A stretch of 64,000 bases of DNA, taken from NCBI RefSeq assembly GCF_014639075.1, contig NZ_BMFS01000005.1:62001-126000 (forward strand). Reading direction: 5' to 3'. A model generated the notes under the pieces. The model worked only from the letters and a program-made list of their open reading frames with translations. It ran no database searches and was not told the DNA's origin. Within the stretch, counting starts at the first letter, position 1. Each line of letters begins with the position of its first letter. Position numbers and translations under genes: made by a program. The stretch is from Glycocaulis albus. GTDB taxonomy: Bacteria > Pseudomonadota > Alphaproteobacteria > Caulobacterales > Maricaulaceae. Below are positions 34,168 to 43,881 of this stretch, in pieces.

Positions 34168-36132
34168 ATGACCACTCCCATCAAATCCGTTCTGGTGGCC
34201 AATCGCGGCGAGATCTCCGTGCGGGTCTTACGCTACGCCAAGAGCCGCAATATACGCGCCATCGCCGTCTATTCCGACGCCGATGCGGACGCCCTGCATG
34301 TGCGCGAAGCGGATATCGCCGTGCATATCGGCCCGGCAGCGGCGTCGGCAAGCTATCTCAATATCGACGCGATCATAGCGGCGGCGAAGGAAACCGGCGC
34401 AGACGCCATCCATCCCGGCTATGGCTTCCTGTCGGAGAACGCTGCCTTCGCGCGGGCGTGCGCCGCTGAAGGCATTGTCTTCATCGGCCCGCCACCCGAA
34501 GCCATCGAGGCGATGGGCGACAAGGCGCGCGCCAAGGCGCTGCTGGCGGCTTCCGGCATATCCATGGTGCCCGGCTGGCAGGGCGAGGATCAGTCCGACG
34601 CCAATCTGATCAAGCAGGCTGACGCTATCGGCTATCCGTTGCTGATCAAGGCGGTGGCAGGCGGGGGCGGGCGCGGCATGCGCGCGGTGAACTCCAGCGC
34701 CGGGTTTGCAGAGGCGCTTGTGTCCGCTCGGCGCGAGGCCAAATCCGCCTTCGGCGACGATGCCGTTCTGCTGGAAAAGCTGATCACACCGGCCCGCCAT
34801 GTGGAGGTGCAGGTCTTCGCCGACACCCACGGCAATACGATCCATATCGGCGAGCGCGACTGCTCGGCCCAGCGCCGCCGCCAGAAAGTGATCGAGGAAG
34901 CCCCGTCGCCCGCCGTCAACGAGACCTTGCGCGCCGCCATGGGCGCAGAAGCGGTGCGGGTGGCAAAGGCGGTGGGCTATGTCGGCGCCGGCACGGTGGA
35001 ATTCCTGCTCGATGCGGACGGGAAATTCTACTTCCTGGAGATGAATACCCGCCTGCAGGTCGAACATCCCGTGACCGAGGAAGTCTTCGGGATGAACCTT
35101 GTCGAGTGGCAGTTCATCGTTGCCATGGGCGGCCCATTGCCCGTCGAGCAGGAGAGTGTGGCGCCGTGGGGCCATGCCATTGAGGTGCGTCTCTATGCCG
35201 AAGACCCGCTGGACGGGTTCAAGCCGCAATCGGGCGTCATTGCCTATTTCGACCCCGAACGTGCCATGCGTGAAACGCGTATCGATACCGGCTTTGTCAC
35301 TGGCGACACGGTGTCGACGGCCTATGACGCCATGGTCGCAAAGATCATCAGCTACGCGCCCAGCCGCGGCGAGGCGATTGATCTGCTGATCGCCGGATTG
35401 GCGAAGGCGCCGATGCTGGGGGTGAAGACCAATCGCGATTTCCTCATCCGGCTGCTCGACAGCAAGGCTTTCCGCACGGGCGCGGTGACGATTTCTGATC
35501 TGGACGACTGGGCGGCGTCCGTCAGCGGTCCGTTCGCGCCAGAGTCTGTACCCGGCGAAGCGATTGCGGTGGCGGCCGCGCTGCTGGCCTCACCTGCCCA
35601 GGGCGCGGTACGCGGCGGGTCGGTCCGAAGCTTCACCCTGCCGCTGGAAGCCGATCGCGAGGCGATGGACGTCTTCGTCGAGCAGGATGGCGCGCACGCC
35701 GTCACAGTGAGCCTTGGCGACGCCCGCCATGCCATCACCCTGCTGGAGGAAGACGCACCATACTTGCGCTACCGCCTCGACGGTGTGGACCGGCAGGCCT
35801 GTGTGGCTGAAGGCACGGACGGCACGCTCCACATCGCGCTCGACTGCCGTATCGTCGCGGTGCGTGAGCCCTCCGCTTTCAGTGATGCCAGCGCCGCCGA
35901 TCCGTCGCGCATTACCGCTCCCGTCTCCGGGGCACTGGTGGCTGTGAATGTGAAGCCCGGCGATGTGGTGAAGGCGGGCGATGTGCTCGCCCTGATGGAA
36001 GCGATGAAGATGGAAATGCGCCTCACCGCCGCTGCCAACGGCGTGGTGAAGGCGGTACACGCCGCCGCCGGCCAGCAGGCCGCAGGCGGCACGCTTCTGA
36101 TCGAGCTCGAACTTGAAGGACAAAATCCATGA
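34168..36132 (+). CDS. Biotin-dependent acyl-CoA carboxylase, alpha subunit (biotin carboxylase + BCCP), AtuF/LiuD type
   Basis: The 654-residue subunit has the biotin-carboxylase start SVLVANRGEISVRVLR, IHPGYGFLSENAAFA, the ATP-grasp Gly loop AVAGGGGRGM, FLEMNTRLQVEHPVTE and a C-terminal biotinyl domain with E-A-M-K-M-E (biotin Lys614). The region between (about 460-570) fits the BT domain that binds the beta subunit. It works with the carboxyltransferase at 30431. The stop overlaps the BKACE start by ATGA. Confidence 0.92.
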   Translation: MTTPIKSVLVANRGEISVRVLRYAKSRNIRAIAVYSDADADALHVREADIAVHIGPAAASASYLNIDAIIAAAKETGADAIHPGYGFLSENAAFARACAAEGIVFIGPPPEAIEAMGDKARAKALLAASGISMVPGWQGEDQSDANLIKQADAIGYPLLIKAVAGGGGRGMRAVNSSAGFAEALVSARREAKSAFGDDAVLLEKLITPARHVEVQVFADTHGNTIHIGERDCSAQRRRQKVIEEAPSPAVNETLRAAMGAEAVRVAKAVGYVGAGTVEFLLDADGKFYFLEMNTRLQVEHPVTEEVFGMNLVEWQFIVAMGGPLPVEQESVAPWGHAIEVRLYAEDPLDGFKPQSGVIAYFDPERAMRETRIDTGFVTGDTVSTAYDAMVAKIISYAPSRGEAIDLLIAGLAKAPMLGVKTNRDFLIRLLDSKAFRTGAVTISDLDDWAASVSGPFAPESVPGEAIAVAAALLASPAQGAVRGGSVRSFTLPLEADREAMDVFVEQDGAHAVTVSLGDARHAITLLEEDAPYLRYRLDGVDRQACVAEGTDGTLHIALDCRIVAVREPSAFSDASAADPSRITAPVSGALVAVNVKPGDVVKAGDVLALMEAMKMEMRLTAAANGVVKAVHAAAGQQAAGGTLLIELELEGQNP

Positions 36133-36992
36133 GCAAGGCCGTCATCACCTGCGCGATCAATGGCGTGCTGACTAATCCCAAGCAGCACCCCGTACCTGTG
36201 ACCCCTGCTGAAATGGCGGCGAGTGCGCGTGAGGCCTACGATGCCGGCGCCGCCGTCATGCATGTGCATTTTCGCATGCAGGAAGAGGGGCTTGGCGGTT
36301 TCCCCAGCTGGGATCCCGATCTGGCGCTGGAAATGTGCGAGGCGATCCGCGATGCCTGCCCCGGCGTCATCATCAACCAGACGACCGGCATTGTCGGTCC
36401 GGACGTGTCCGGGCCGGTGGCCTGCATCCGCAAGGTCAAACCGGAAATCGCCGCGTGTAATGCGGGCTCACTGAACTATCTCAAACTCAGGAGTGACGGG
36501 TCATGGGCCTGGCCGCCCATGATGTTCGACAACCCGGTGGAGAAGATCCAGACCATGATCGATGCCATGGCCGAAACCGGCGCCCACCCGGAGTTTGAAT
36601 GCTTCGATGTCGGCATTGTCCGTTCGGTCAACATGTACATCGAGAACGGGATGGCCCCGTCCGCCCACTACAACTTCGTGATGGGTGTGGCCTCCGGCAT
36701 GCCGTGCGATGCGCGCCTGCTGGAGCTGCTGACCGAATACAAGCGCGAAGGCGACCCTTGGCAGACGACACTCATCGGGCGCACAGAGATCTGGCCTGTG
36801 CATCAGCGTGCGGCGGAACTGGGCGGCATGCTGCGAACCGGGCTGGAGGACACGTTCTACCTGCCGGACGGGGAACGCGCATCAGGCAATGGCGCGCTGA
36901 TCGAAGCTCTGGTTCAATGTGCCAGGAATGCGGGCCGGGAGATCGCCTCCCCGCAAGAAGCCCGTGCACTGATGAAGCTTGGGGGAGGATAA
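36129..36992 (+). CDS. BKACE family beta-keto acid cleavage enzyme (DUF849)
   Basis: This 287-residue TIM-barrel protein has the family zinc motif A-V-M-H-V-H (His45, His47), the NQTTGIVG segment, NAGSLNYLK and ECFDVGIVRS. BKACE enzymes condense a beta-keto acid with acetyl-CoA to release acetoacetate and a new CoA ester; Kce of lysine fermentation is the founding member. The operon has no HMG-CoA lyase, so BKACE may cleave a keto intermediate instead. The start overlaps the carboxylase stop, and the ligase gene follows one base after its own stop. Confidence 0.85.
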   Translation: MSKAVITCAINGVLTNPKQHPVPVTPAEMAASAREAYDAGAAVMHVHFRMQEEGLGGFPSWDPDLALEMCEAIRDACPGVIINQTTGIVGPDVSGPVACIRKVKPEIAACNAGSLNYLKLRSDGSWAWPPMMFDNPVEKIQTMIDAMAETGAHPEFECFDVGIVRSVNMYIENGMAPSAHYNFVMGVASGMPCDARLLELLTEYKREGDPWQTTLIGRTEIWPVHQRAAELGGMLRTGLEDTFYLPDGERASGNGALIEALVQCARNAGREIASPQEARALMKLGGG

Positions 36993-36993
36993 A

Positions 36994-38800
36994 ATGGTAG
37001 CCGCGACGGCCTCTGATCTGCCACGTCTTGCGGGAGGCAGGCGCTTCCCATCAACCCCGGCGCGCGTACTCGAAAATGGCGAGACGGAGCCGGACGCGCC
37101 CGCCTATGTCTTTCACAATGGCGGGGACTGGGAAACGCGCAGCTGGTCTGAGTATTCGGCAGAGGCCAGACAGGCCGGACGCGCGCTTCTGGCGCTGGGT
37201 TTCGGCAAGGACCAGTCCGTTGCCATTCTGGGCTTCAACCGGCCGGAATGGACGATTATGGCGAACGCCGCGATGATGGCGGGCGGCAAGCCGGCAGGCA
37301 TTTACTGGACCAGTGCCCCGCCCGAGATCGCCTACATTCTCCAGCATTCCGAAAGCCCGGTCTATCTGGTGGAAGATGCCGGTCAGGCTCGTCAGGCGCT
37401 GGAGCTGAAGACTGATTGCCCGAACCTTGCCCACATCATCGTCATGCGCGGAGCAGAGGCCCCTGAAGGCACGATGAGCTGGGACGCCTTCATGGCGCTC
37501 GGCACCGAGGATCACGAGGCAGAGCTGCTCGCCCGCCTCGATGCGCTGTAAGAACATGGCGTGGCGACGCTGATCTACACCTCTGGCACCACCGGACCGC
37601 CCAAGGCCGTGATGCTCAGCCATGGCAATATCGCGTGGAGCGCGTCCGCCCTGATCGAGATGTTTGGCCGCAAGAAAGGCGATCGCTCGCTTTCCTATCT
37701 GCCGATTGCCCATATCGCCGAGCAGCAGGCCTCGGTCCACAATCACGCCGCGGCGGGCGGCACGCTCTGGTTTGCGCGCTCCATGGAGACGCTGGCCGAG
37801 GATCTGAAAGCCTGCCGGCCCACCATCTTCTTCGGTGTGCCGCGCGTCTGGGAGAAGATGGCCGAAACCATTCAGGGGCGCCTTGCCGAAGCCACCGGTA
37901 CCAAGGCGAAAATGGCGAAATGGGCCATGGATACCGCCCGTAAGGTCAATCTGGCGAAGATTGACGGCAAGCCGGTATCGCCGCTTCTCTCCCTGCAGAA
38001 AGCCCTTGCCGGCAAGCTGGTCCTGTCCAAGGTCAAGGACGCGCTGGGCCTCGACAAATCGCGCATGCTGATCTCCGGCGCCGCGCCGATTTCGCCGGAA
38101 GTCCTGCGCTTTTTCGCCGGGCTCGATCTGGTGATCTATGAAGGTTACGGCCAATCGGAAACCTCCGCCCCGTCCACCTTCAATGCGCCAGGCGCGGTGC
38201 GCCTCGGCTCGGTGGGCAAGCTGGTCCCGGGCATGCAGTCACGCGTTACCGAGGAGGGAGAGCTTCTCGTCAAGGGCCCGAACATCTTCAAGGGCTATAT
38301 GAAGAATAATGACGCTACGGCCGACAGCTTCACTGGCGATGGCTGGATGCGCACCGGGGACGTGGTCAATATTGATGATGACGGCTTTGTCTTCATCACC
38401 GGGCGGATCAAGGACATCATCATCACGGCAGGCGGCAAGAATATCACCCCGGCCAATCTTGAAACCGATCTGATGAATATCGCGCTGGTGGAGCATGCCG
38501 TCGTGGTCGGCGATGCCAAGCCCTACCTTTCTGCCCTGCTGACCTTGAGCGCGGACGGTCTGGCCGCCTTTGCCAAAAAGCATGGCCTTGAAGGCGATAT
38601 TCGCAACCACCCCAAGGTGATCGAGGCGCTGCAGGATGGCGTCGACCAGCTCAATACCCGCCATGCACGCGTGGAAAACATCCGCAAGTTTGCTGTGCTC
38701 CCCGGCGCATTCAGCGTGGAAGGCGGCGAGTTGACCCCCACCATGAAGGTCAAGCGCAAGGTGGTGATCGAGCGCAACCGGGAGATCGTCGAAAGCCTCT

Positions 38801-38811
<11 letters not shown>
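36994..38811 (+). pseudogene. AMP-forming acyl-CoA ligase interrupted by an in-frame TAA
   Basis: One reading frame encodes a complete long-chain acyl-CoA synthetase-like enzyme of about 605 codons, but codon 186 (37549-37551) is TAA. Before it are the N-terminal adenylation motifs (VAILGFNRPEWTIMANAAMMAGG, GIYWTSAPPEIAYIL). Ten bases after it, in the same frame, comes TLIYTSGTTGPPKAVMLSHGN, then YEGYGQSETSAPS, GWMRTGDV and GRIKDIIITAGGKNITP. A GTG at 37561 could restart the C-terminal 416 residues, but no clear ribosome site precedes it. The family would activate the fatty or terpenoid acid that feeds this operon. A sequencing error, true nonsense mutation or read-through are all possible. 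Confidence 0.85.
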
Positions 38812-40273
<1,462 letters not shown>

Positions 40274-40278
40274 CGTAT

Positions 40279-40324
40279 CCCTCGTCCTTCGAGACGGCCT
40301 TTCAGGCCTCCTCAGGATGAGGGG
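40279..40324. repeat. Dispersed hairpin repeat, family A copy 1
   Basis: A 45-base imperfect stem-loop (CCCTCGTCC at the left, GGATGAGGG at the right, GGCC-TTTCA-GGCC in the middle) fills the gap between the convergent monooxygenase and hydrolase genes. A second copy lies at 46200-46244. It may act as a bidirectional terminator here. Confidence 0.85.
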
Positions 40325-40340
40325 AAGCTCGCGTGCGCTC

Positions 40341-41261
40341 TCAAGCCAGCTGCAATTCCACCCAGACGCGCGCCCGGTCAATTGCCCAGTCGGCTTCGGG
40401 GATGAGGGGTGAGAATATCTGGAAATCATGCCACATGCCTTCCCAGACTTCGCACTCCACAGGGACGCCCGCCGCTTCCAGCTTCTCGGCCAGACGCGTG
40501 GAATCGCTCAGGAGGATCTCGTCCGACCCCACCTGAATGAGGGTTGGGGGCAAGCCGTGGAGGTCTGCAAAGAGCGGTGAGGCTTCAGGGTCAGTGCCGG
40601 GCCGTCCGCCCAGATAGAGCGCCCCGCCTGCACCGAGATAATCCGGGTTGAGCATCGGATCACGCAGCGCCCTGGTTTTCACGCTCTCGCCGCTCATCGA
40701 AAGGTCTGTCCACGGCGAGAGCAGATACAGCGCATCGGGCACACGCCTGCCCGCATCGCGCAGGCGTATGGCCGCAGCCAGCGCCAGACCGCCGCCGGCG
40801 GAATCGCCGGCCAGGATCACCGGCCCGGTCTCATTTGCCATCACAGCTTCCAGAGCCGCCACCGCGTCCTCGATTGCAGCGGGGCAGGGGTGTTCAGGCG
40901 CCATGCGGTAATTGACCGAAATGGCGTTCAGGGAAAACGCGGCCGCCATGCGTGCGACCAGTGCGCGGTGGCTGAGCGCCGAGCCACGCGAATATCCCCC
41001 GCCATGCAGATAGACCAGCATGCCGTTACGGGCGCTTTCCGGCGCGAAGGCGAGCGCATCAAGGCCGCCAATCTCGGTGCGTGCCACTTCCACATCCTTC
41101 GGCATGGGCAATTGCCGGCCTGCCTTGTCCATGCGGGCCCGTGCGTGCTCGGCGCTGGTGGCGGGTGACAGGCTGGATCTTCCGGCCTTGCGGGCCATGC
41201 GGCGGCCCAGGAATGAGCGCAGGCGCAGCCCCTTGCGGGCGGGAATGGTCTCGATGGTCAT
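40341..41261 (-). CDS. Alpha/beta-hydrolase, hormone-sensitive-lipase (family IV) type
   Basis: This 306-residue esterase shows the family IV oxyanion motif Y-L-H-G-G-G-Y, the nucleophile elbow G-D-S-A-G-G-G, an Asp in G-S-D-E-I-L-L-S-D and the catalytic His in M-W-H-D-F-Q. Enzymes of this type hydrolyse short to medium acyl esters. It is translationally coupled to the upstream hydrolase (ATGA overlap) and convergent with the monooxygenase, so it may process esters from that reaction; this is inference from context. Confidence 0.87.
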   Translation of the reverse strand: MTIETIPARKGLRLRSFLGRRMARKAGRSSLSPATSAEHARARMDKAGRQLPMPKDVEVARTEIGGLDALAFAPESARNGMLVYLHGGGYSRGSALSHRALVARMAAAFSLNAISVNYRMAPEHPCPAAIEDAVAALEAVMANETGPVILAGDSAGGGLALAAAIRLRDAGRRVPDALYLLSPWTDLSMSGESVKTRALRDPMLNPDYLGAGGALYLGGRPGTDPEASPLFADLHGLPPTLIQVGSDEILLSDSTRLAEKLEAAGVPVECEVWEGMWHDFQIFSPLIPEADWAIDRARVWVELQLA

Positions 41262-42208
41262 ACAGGTTCACGCCCCTCTGCAATGATGCGCTCCGCCCAT
41301 CCGGCAAAATCGCTCATAGCCTGCTCATAGCCGATATCGTTCAGTGTTTCGTGCCTCCCCTTGGGATCATGACGCATGGTCACGCGCGTGAAGCGGTTAT
41401 TGTAAAGCCGTCCGGCGAGAATCTTGACCGCCTTGCCATTATTGGTGGCCGGGTCAGCCCCGCCACCGGCCAGATGGATCGGCAGGTCGCGCGCCATGTT
41501 CTCCAGCCGCGCGCCATCCTCGCCGCGTTCAAACCCGTTGACGAAATCCCGCCACAAAAGGCGCGAGGCCGGCCAGCCGCACATCGGATCGGCGATATAG
41601 GCGTCGACCTCCTCGGGGATACGCGACAGCCAGTCGCAATCGGTACGCGCCTTGCGCACGCGCTTGCCCCAGGCCTCAAAAGTGAGTGCGTTCAGCCACA
41701 GGCTCGGCTCTGACGGCTTCCGGACAAAACCTTCCAGCCACAACACCGCCCGCATCAGCCCGGCAAGGCTCCCCAGCGCCAGATTGGCGTTCCACACGGC
41801 CACGCCGGCCAGCGAGCCGTGTTCGTCCATGGCCTGATTCATGGCGATCACCCCGCCCATTGAATGGCCGAACACGATCACGGGCAGGCCGGGAAAGCGT
41901 TTCTGCATGTGCCCGCGCACAAAGCGGGCATCACCCATAAGCTTGTTCCAGCCGTCCTTGAGCGCATAGACGCGCGGCGGCGCATCCGGCGCGCTCGTCT
42001 GGCCGTGGCCACGATGGTCATGCGCGCTGACGTGAAAGCCGCGGCCGGAAAGATAGCGCGCGAAGCGTTCATAGCGCCCGCCATGCTCGGCAAGCCCGTG
42101 ATGGATCATCACGATGCCCTTTGCCGGGCCCTGGGCCTCCATGACCCGCAGCGCCAGGCGCGCGCCGGTCGCGCTGTCCACGAAGTCTGGCTGGAACCCG
42201 CTCATCAT
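41258..42208 (-). CDS. Alpha/beta-hydrolase, monoacylglycerol-lipase-like (S33/hydrolase_4)
   Basis: The 316-residue protein has IHHGLAEHGGRYERFARYL, AHDHRGHGQT and the nucleophile elbow G-H-S-M-G-G, typical of lysophospholipase/monoacylglycerol lipase relatives, with a late His in K-G-R-H-E-T-L-N. Either of two adjacent ATGs (42208 or 42205) may be used, behind a G-rich ribosome site. It forms a two-gene operon with the family IV esterase and is divergent from glpK. Confidence 0.85.
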   Translation of the reverse strand: MMSGFQPDFVDSATGARLALRVMEAQGPAKGIVMIHHGLAEHGGRYERFARYLSGRGFHVSAHDHRGHGQTSAPDAPPRVYALKDGWNKLMGDARFVRGHMQKRFPGLPVIVFGHSMGGVIAMNQAMDEHGSLAGVAVWNANLALGSLAGLMRAVLWLEGFVRKPSEPSLWLNALTFEAWGKRVRKARTDCDWLSRIPEEVDAYIADPMCGWPASRLLWRDFVNGFERGEDGARLENMARDLPIHLAGGGADPATNNGKAVKILAGRLYNNRFTRVTMRHDPKGRHETLNDIGYEQAMSDFAGWAERIIAEGREPV

Positions 42209-42288
42209 GCCCCCTTACGCTTTGCTTTGATGAGTTTAGCCTGCATTCTGATACCGCTGCCACCGTCTTGGCATCATGGGGAGACGCC

Positions 42289-43785
42289 ATGCTCAGCCGC
42301 TCGCGCAAAGTGCCTGCCATTCTGGCTATCGATCAGGGCACGACCTCCAGCCGCGCCATGGTGTTCGGCCTTGAAGGCAGCGTAATCGCGCTGGCGCAGG
42401 AAGAATTCACGCAAGTCTACCCCAAGCCCGGCTGGGTGGAACATGACCCGGAAGTGATCTGGGCGACGGTCCTCTCCACCGCGCGCAAGGCGATCAAGGC
42501 GGGCGAGGCGAAAGGCTATGAGATCACCTGCCTTGGCGTGACCAATCAGCGCGAGACGACTCTGGTCTGGGACCGCCAGACCGGTGAGCCGGTGCATAAT
42601 GCGATTGTCTGGCAGGACCGGCGCACGGGCGAGGCGTGCGCGAAGCTGGAGGCCGATGGCGCGGGCGCGATGGTGGCCGGCAAGGCCGGGCTGGTGCTGG
42701 ACCCGTATTTTTCCGCCACGAAGATTGGCTGGATCCTCGATAATGTGCCGGGCGCACGCAAGAAGGCCGAAGGCGGAAAGCTCGCCTTCGGCACGGTGGA
42801 GAGCTTCCTCATCTGGCGGCTGACCAGGGGCAAACGCCACATCACAGACGCCACCAATGCCAGCCGCACCAGCCTTTATGATCTTGAAGCGCAGGACTGG
42901 GACGCAGAGCTCTTGCGCCTGTTCAATATACCGCGTGCCATCCTGCCTGAAGTGGCCGATTGCGCAGGCGAGCTGGGTGTCGCCGACAAGTCCGTCCTCG
43001 GCCATGCGATACCGATTACTGGTGCTGCCGGCGATCAGCAGGCCGCCGCTATCGGTCAGGCCTGTTTGTCGCCGGGCGAGATGAAATCGACCTATGGCAC
43101 CGGCGCCTTCATGATCCTCAATACGGGCGAGACGCGCGTGACCTCGCAGAACCGCCTGCTGGCGACGACCGCCTGGCGGCTGGAGGGCAGGTCCGCCTTT
43201 GCTTTGGAGGGGTCAGTCCTCTCTGCCGGAGCAACGATCCAGTGGCTGCGTGACGGACTGGGGCTAATCTCCAAGGCGTCTGAGGTGGAGGCGCTGGCGG
43301 CAAGTGCCGACCCGGATGCGCCGGTCTATCTGGTGCCCGCCTTTACCGGCCTTGGCGCGCCGCACTGGCAGCCGGAGGCGAGGGGGCTCATCACCGGCCT
43401 GACGCGCGGGGCAGGCCGGGCGGAGATTGCACGGGCGGCGCTGGAATCCACCGCCTTCCAGACCCATGATCTGCTCACCGCCATGCGCGCTGACGGTGCG
43501 CAAACGCTCACCTTGAAAGTTGATGGCGGCATGGTGGCCAATGCCGCCTTCCTGCAGCGGCTGGCTGATATCTGCGATCTGGAGGTGGTGCGGCCGGTGA
43601 ATACGGAAACGACCGCCTGGGGCGCGGCTTTTCTGGCAGGCCTCGGGGCCGGGCATTTTGCCTCCATCAGCGAGGCTGCGAGTCTGTGGAAAGCCGATCA
43701 GCGCTTCGCTCCGACGGCGGATCCGGGCTGGCGGACGCGCCATCTGGCGGGGTGGGCGGACGCGCTCCGGCGCACCACAATGTAA
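42289..43785 (+). CDS. glpK: Glycerol kinase
   Basis: The ATG at 42289 follows GGGAG and gives 498 residues beginning MLSRSRKVPAILAIDQGTTSSR. FGGY-kinase motifs are complete: DQGTTSSR, GWVEHDPEVIW, NQRETTLVWDR, GAAGDQQAA, KSTYGTGAFM and the G-x-x-x-Q-T-H-D-L region. It phosphorylates glycerol to glycerol-3-phosphate. No glpD or glpF is nearby. Its stop codon lies within the palindrome at 43780-43796. Confidence 0.96.
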   Translation: MLSRSRKVPAILAIDQGTTSSRAMVFGLEGSVIALAQEEFTQVYPKPGWVEHDPEVIWATVLSTARKAIKAGEAKGYEITCLGVTNQRETTLVWDRQTGEPVHNAIVWQDRRTGEACAKLEADGAGAMVAGKAGLVLDPYFSATKIGWILDNVPGARKKAEGGKLAFGTVESFLIWRLTRGKRHITDATNASRTSLYDLEAQDWDAELLRLFNIPRAILPEVADCAGELGVADKSVLGHAIPITGAAGDQQAAAIGQACLSPGEMKSTYGTGAFMILNTGETRVTSQNRLLATTAWRLEGRSAFALEGSVLSAGATIQWLRDGLGLISKASEVEALAASADPDAPVYLVPAFTGLGAPHWQPEARGLITGLTRGAGRAEIARAALESTAFQTHDLLTAMRADGAQTLTLKVDGGMVANAAFLQRLADICDLEVVRPVNTETTAWGAAFLAGLGAGHFASISEAASLWKADQRFAPTADPGWRTRHLAGWADALRRTTM

Positions 43786-43796
43786 TAATATTACAT
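43780..43796. promoter_or_regulatory. Zur-like palindrome upstream of thrS
   Basis: ATGTAATAATATTACAT has perfect 8-base arms around a single central A, overlaps the glpK stop and lies 86 bp before thrS. It matches the core of the proteobacterial Zur box (ATGTTATAATATAACAT) at 15 of 17 positions. Control of thrS by a zinc-sensing Fur-family repressor is inferred. Confidence 0.55.
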
Positions 43797-43881
43797 CAAC
43801 GTGGAATCCGGTCATGGACTTGTGCAGCGCACGCGCTTAAATCCGGTCCCTTACCAGTCACCCATTACCATCAAGAAGCCC

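Noticed and set aside
29011-36132. Plain leucine-degradation (liu) operon
   Set aside because: The carboxylase beta subunit lacks the typical methylcrotonyl-CoA carboxylase segment, no HMG-CoA lyase is present, and BKACE, BVMO and ligase genes are included; kept as atu/liu-like instead.
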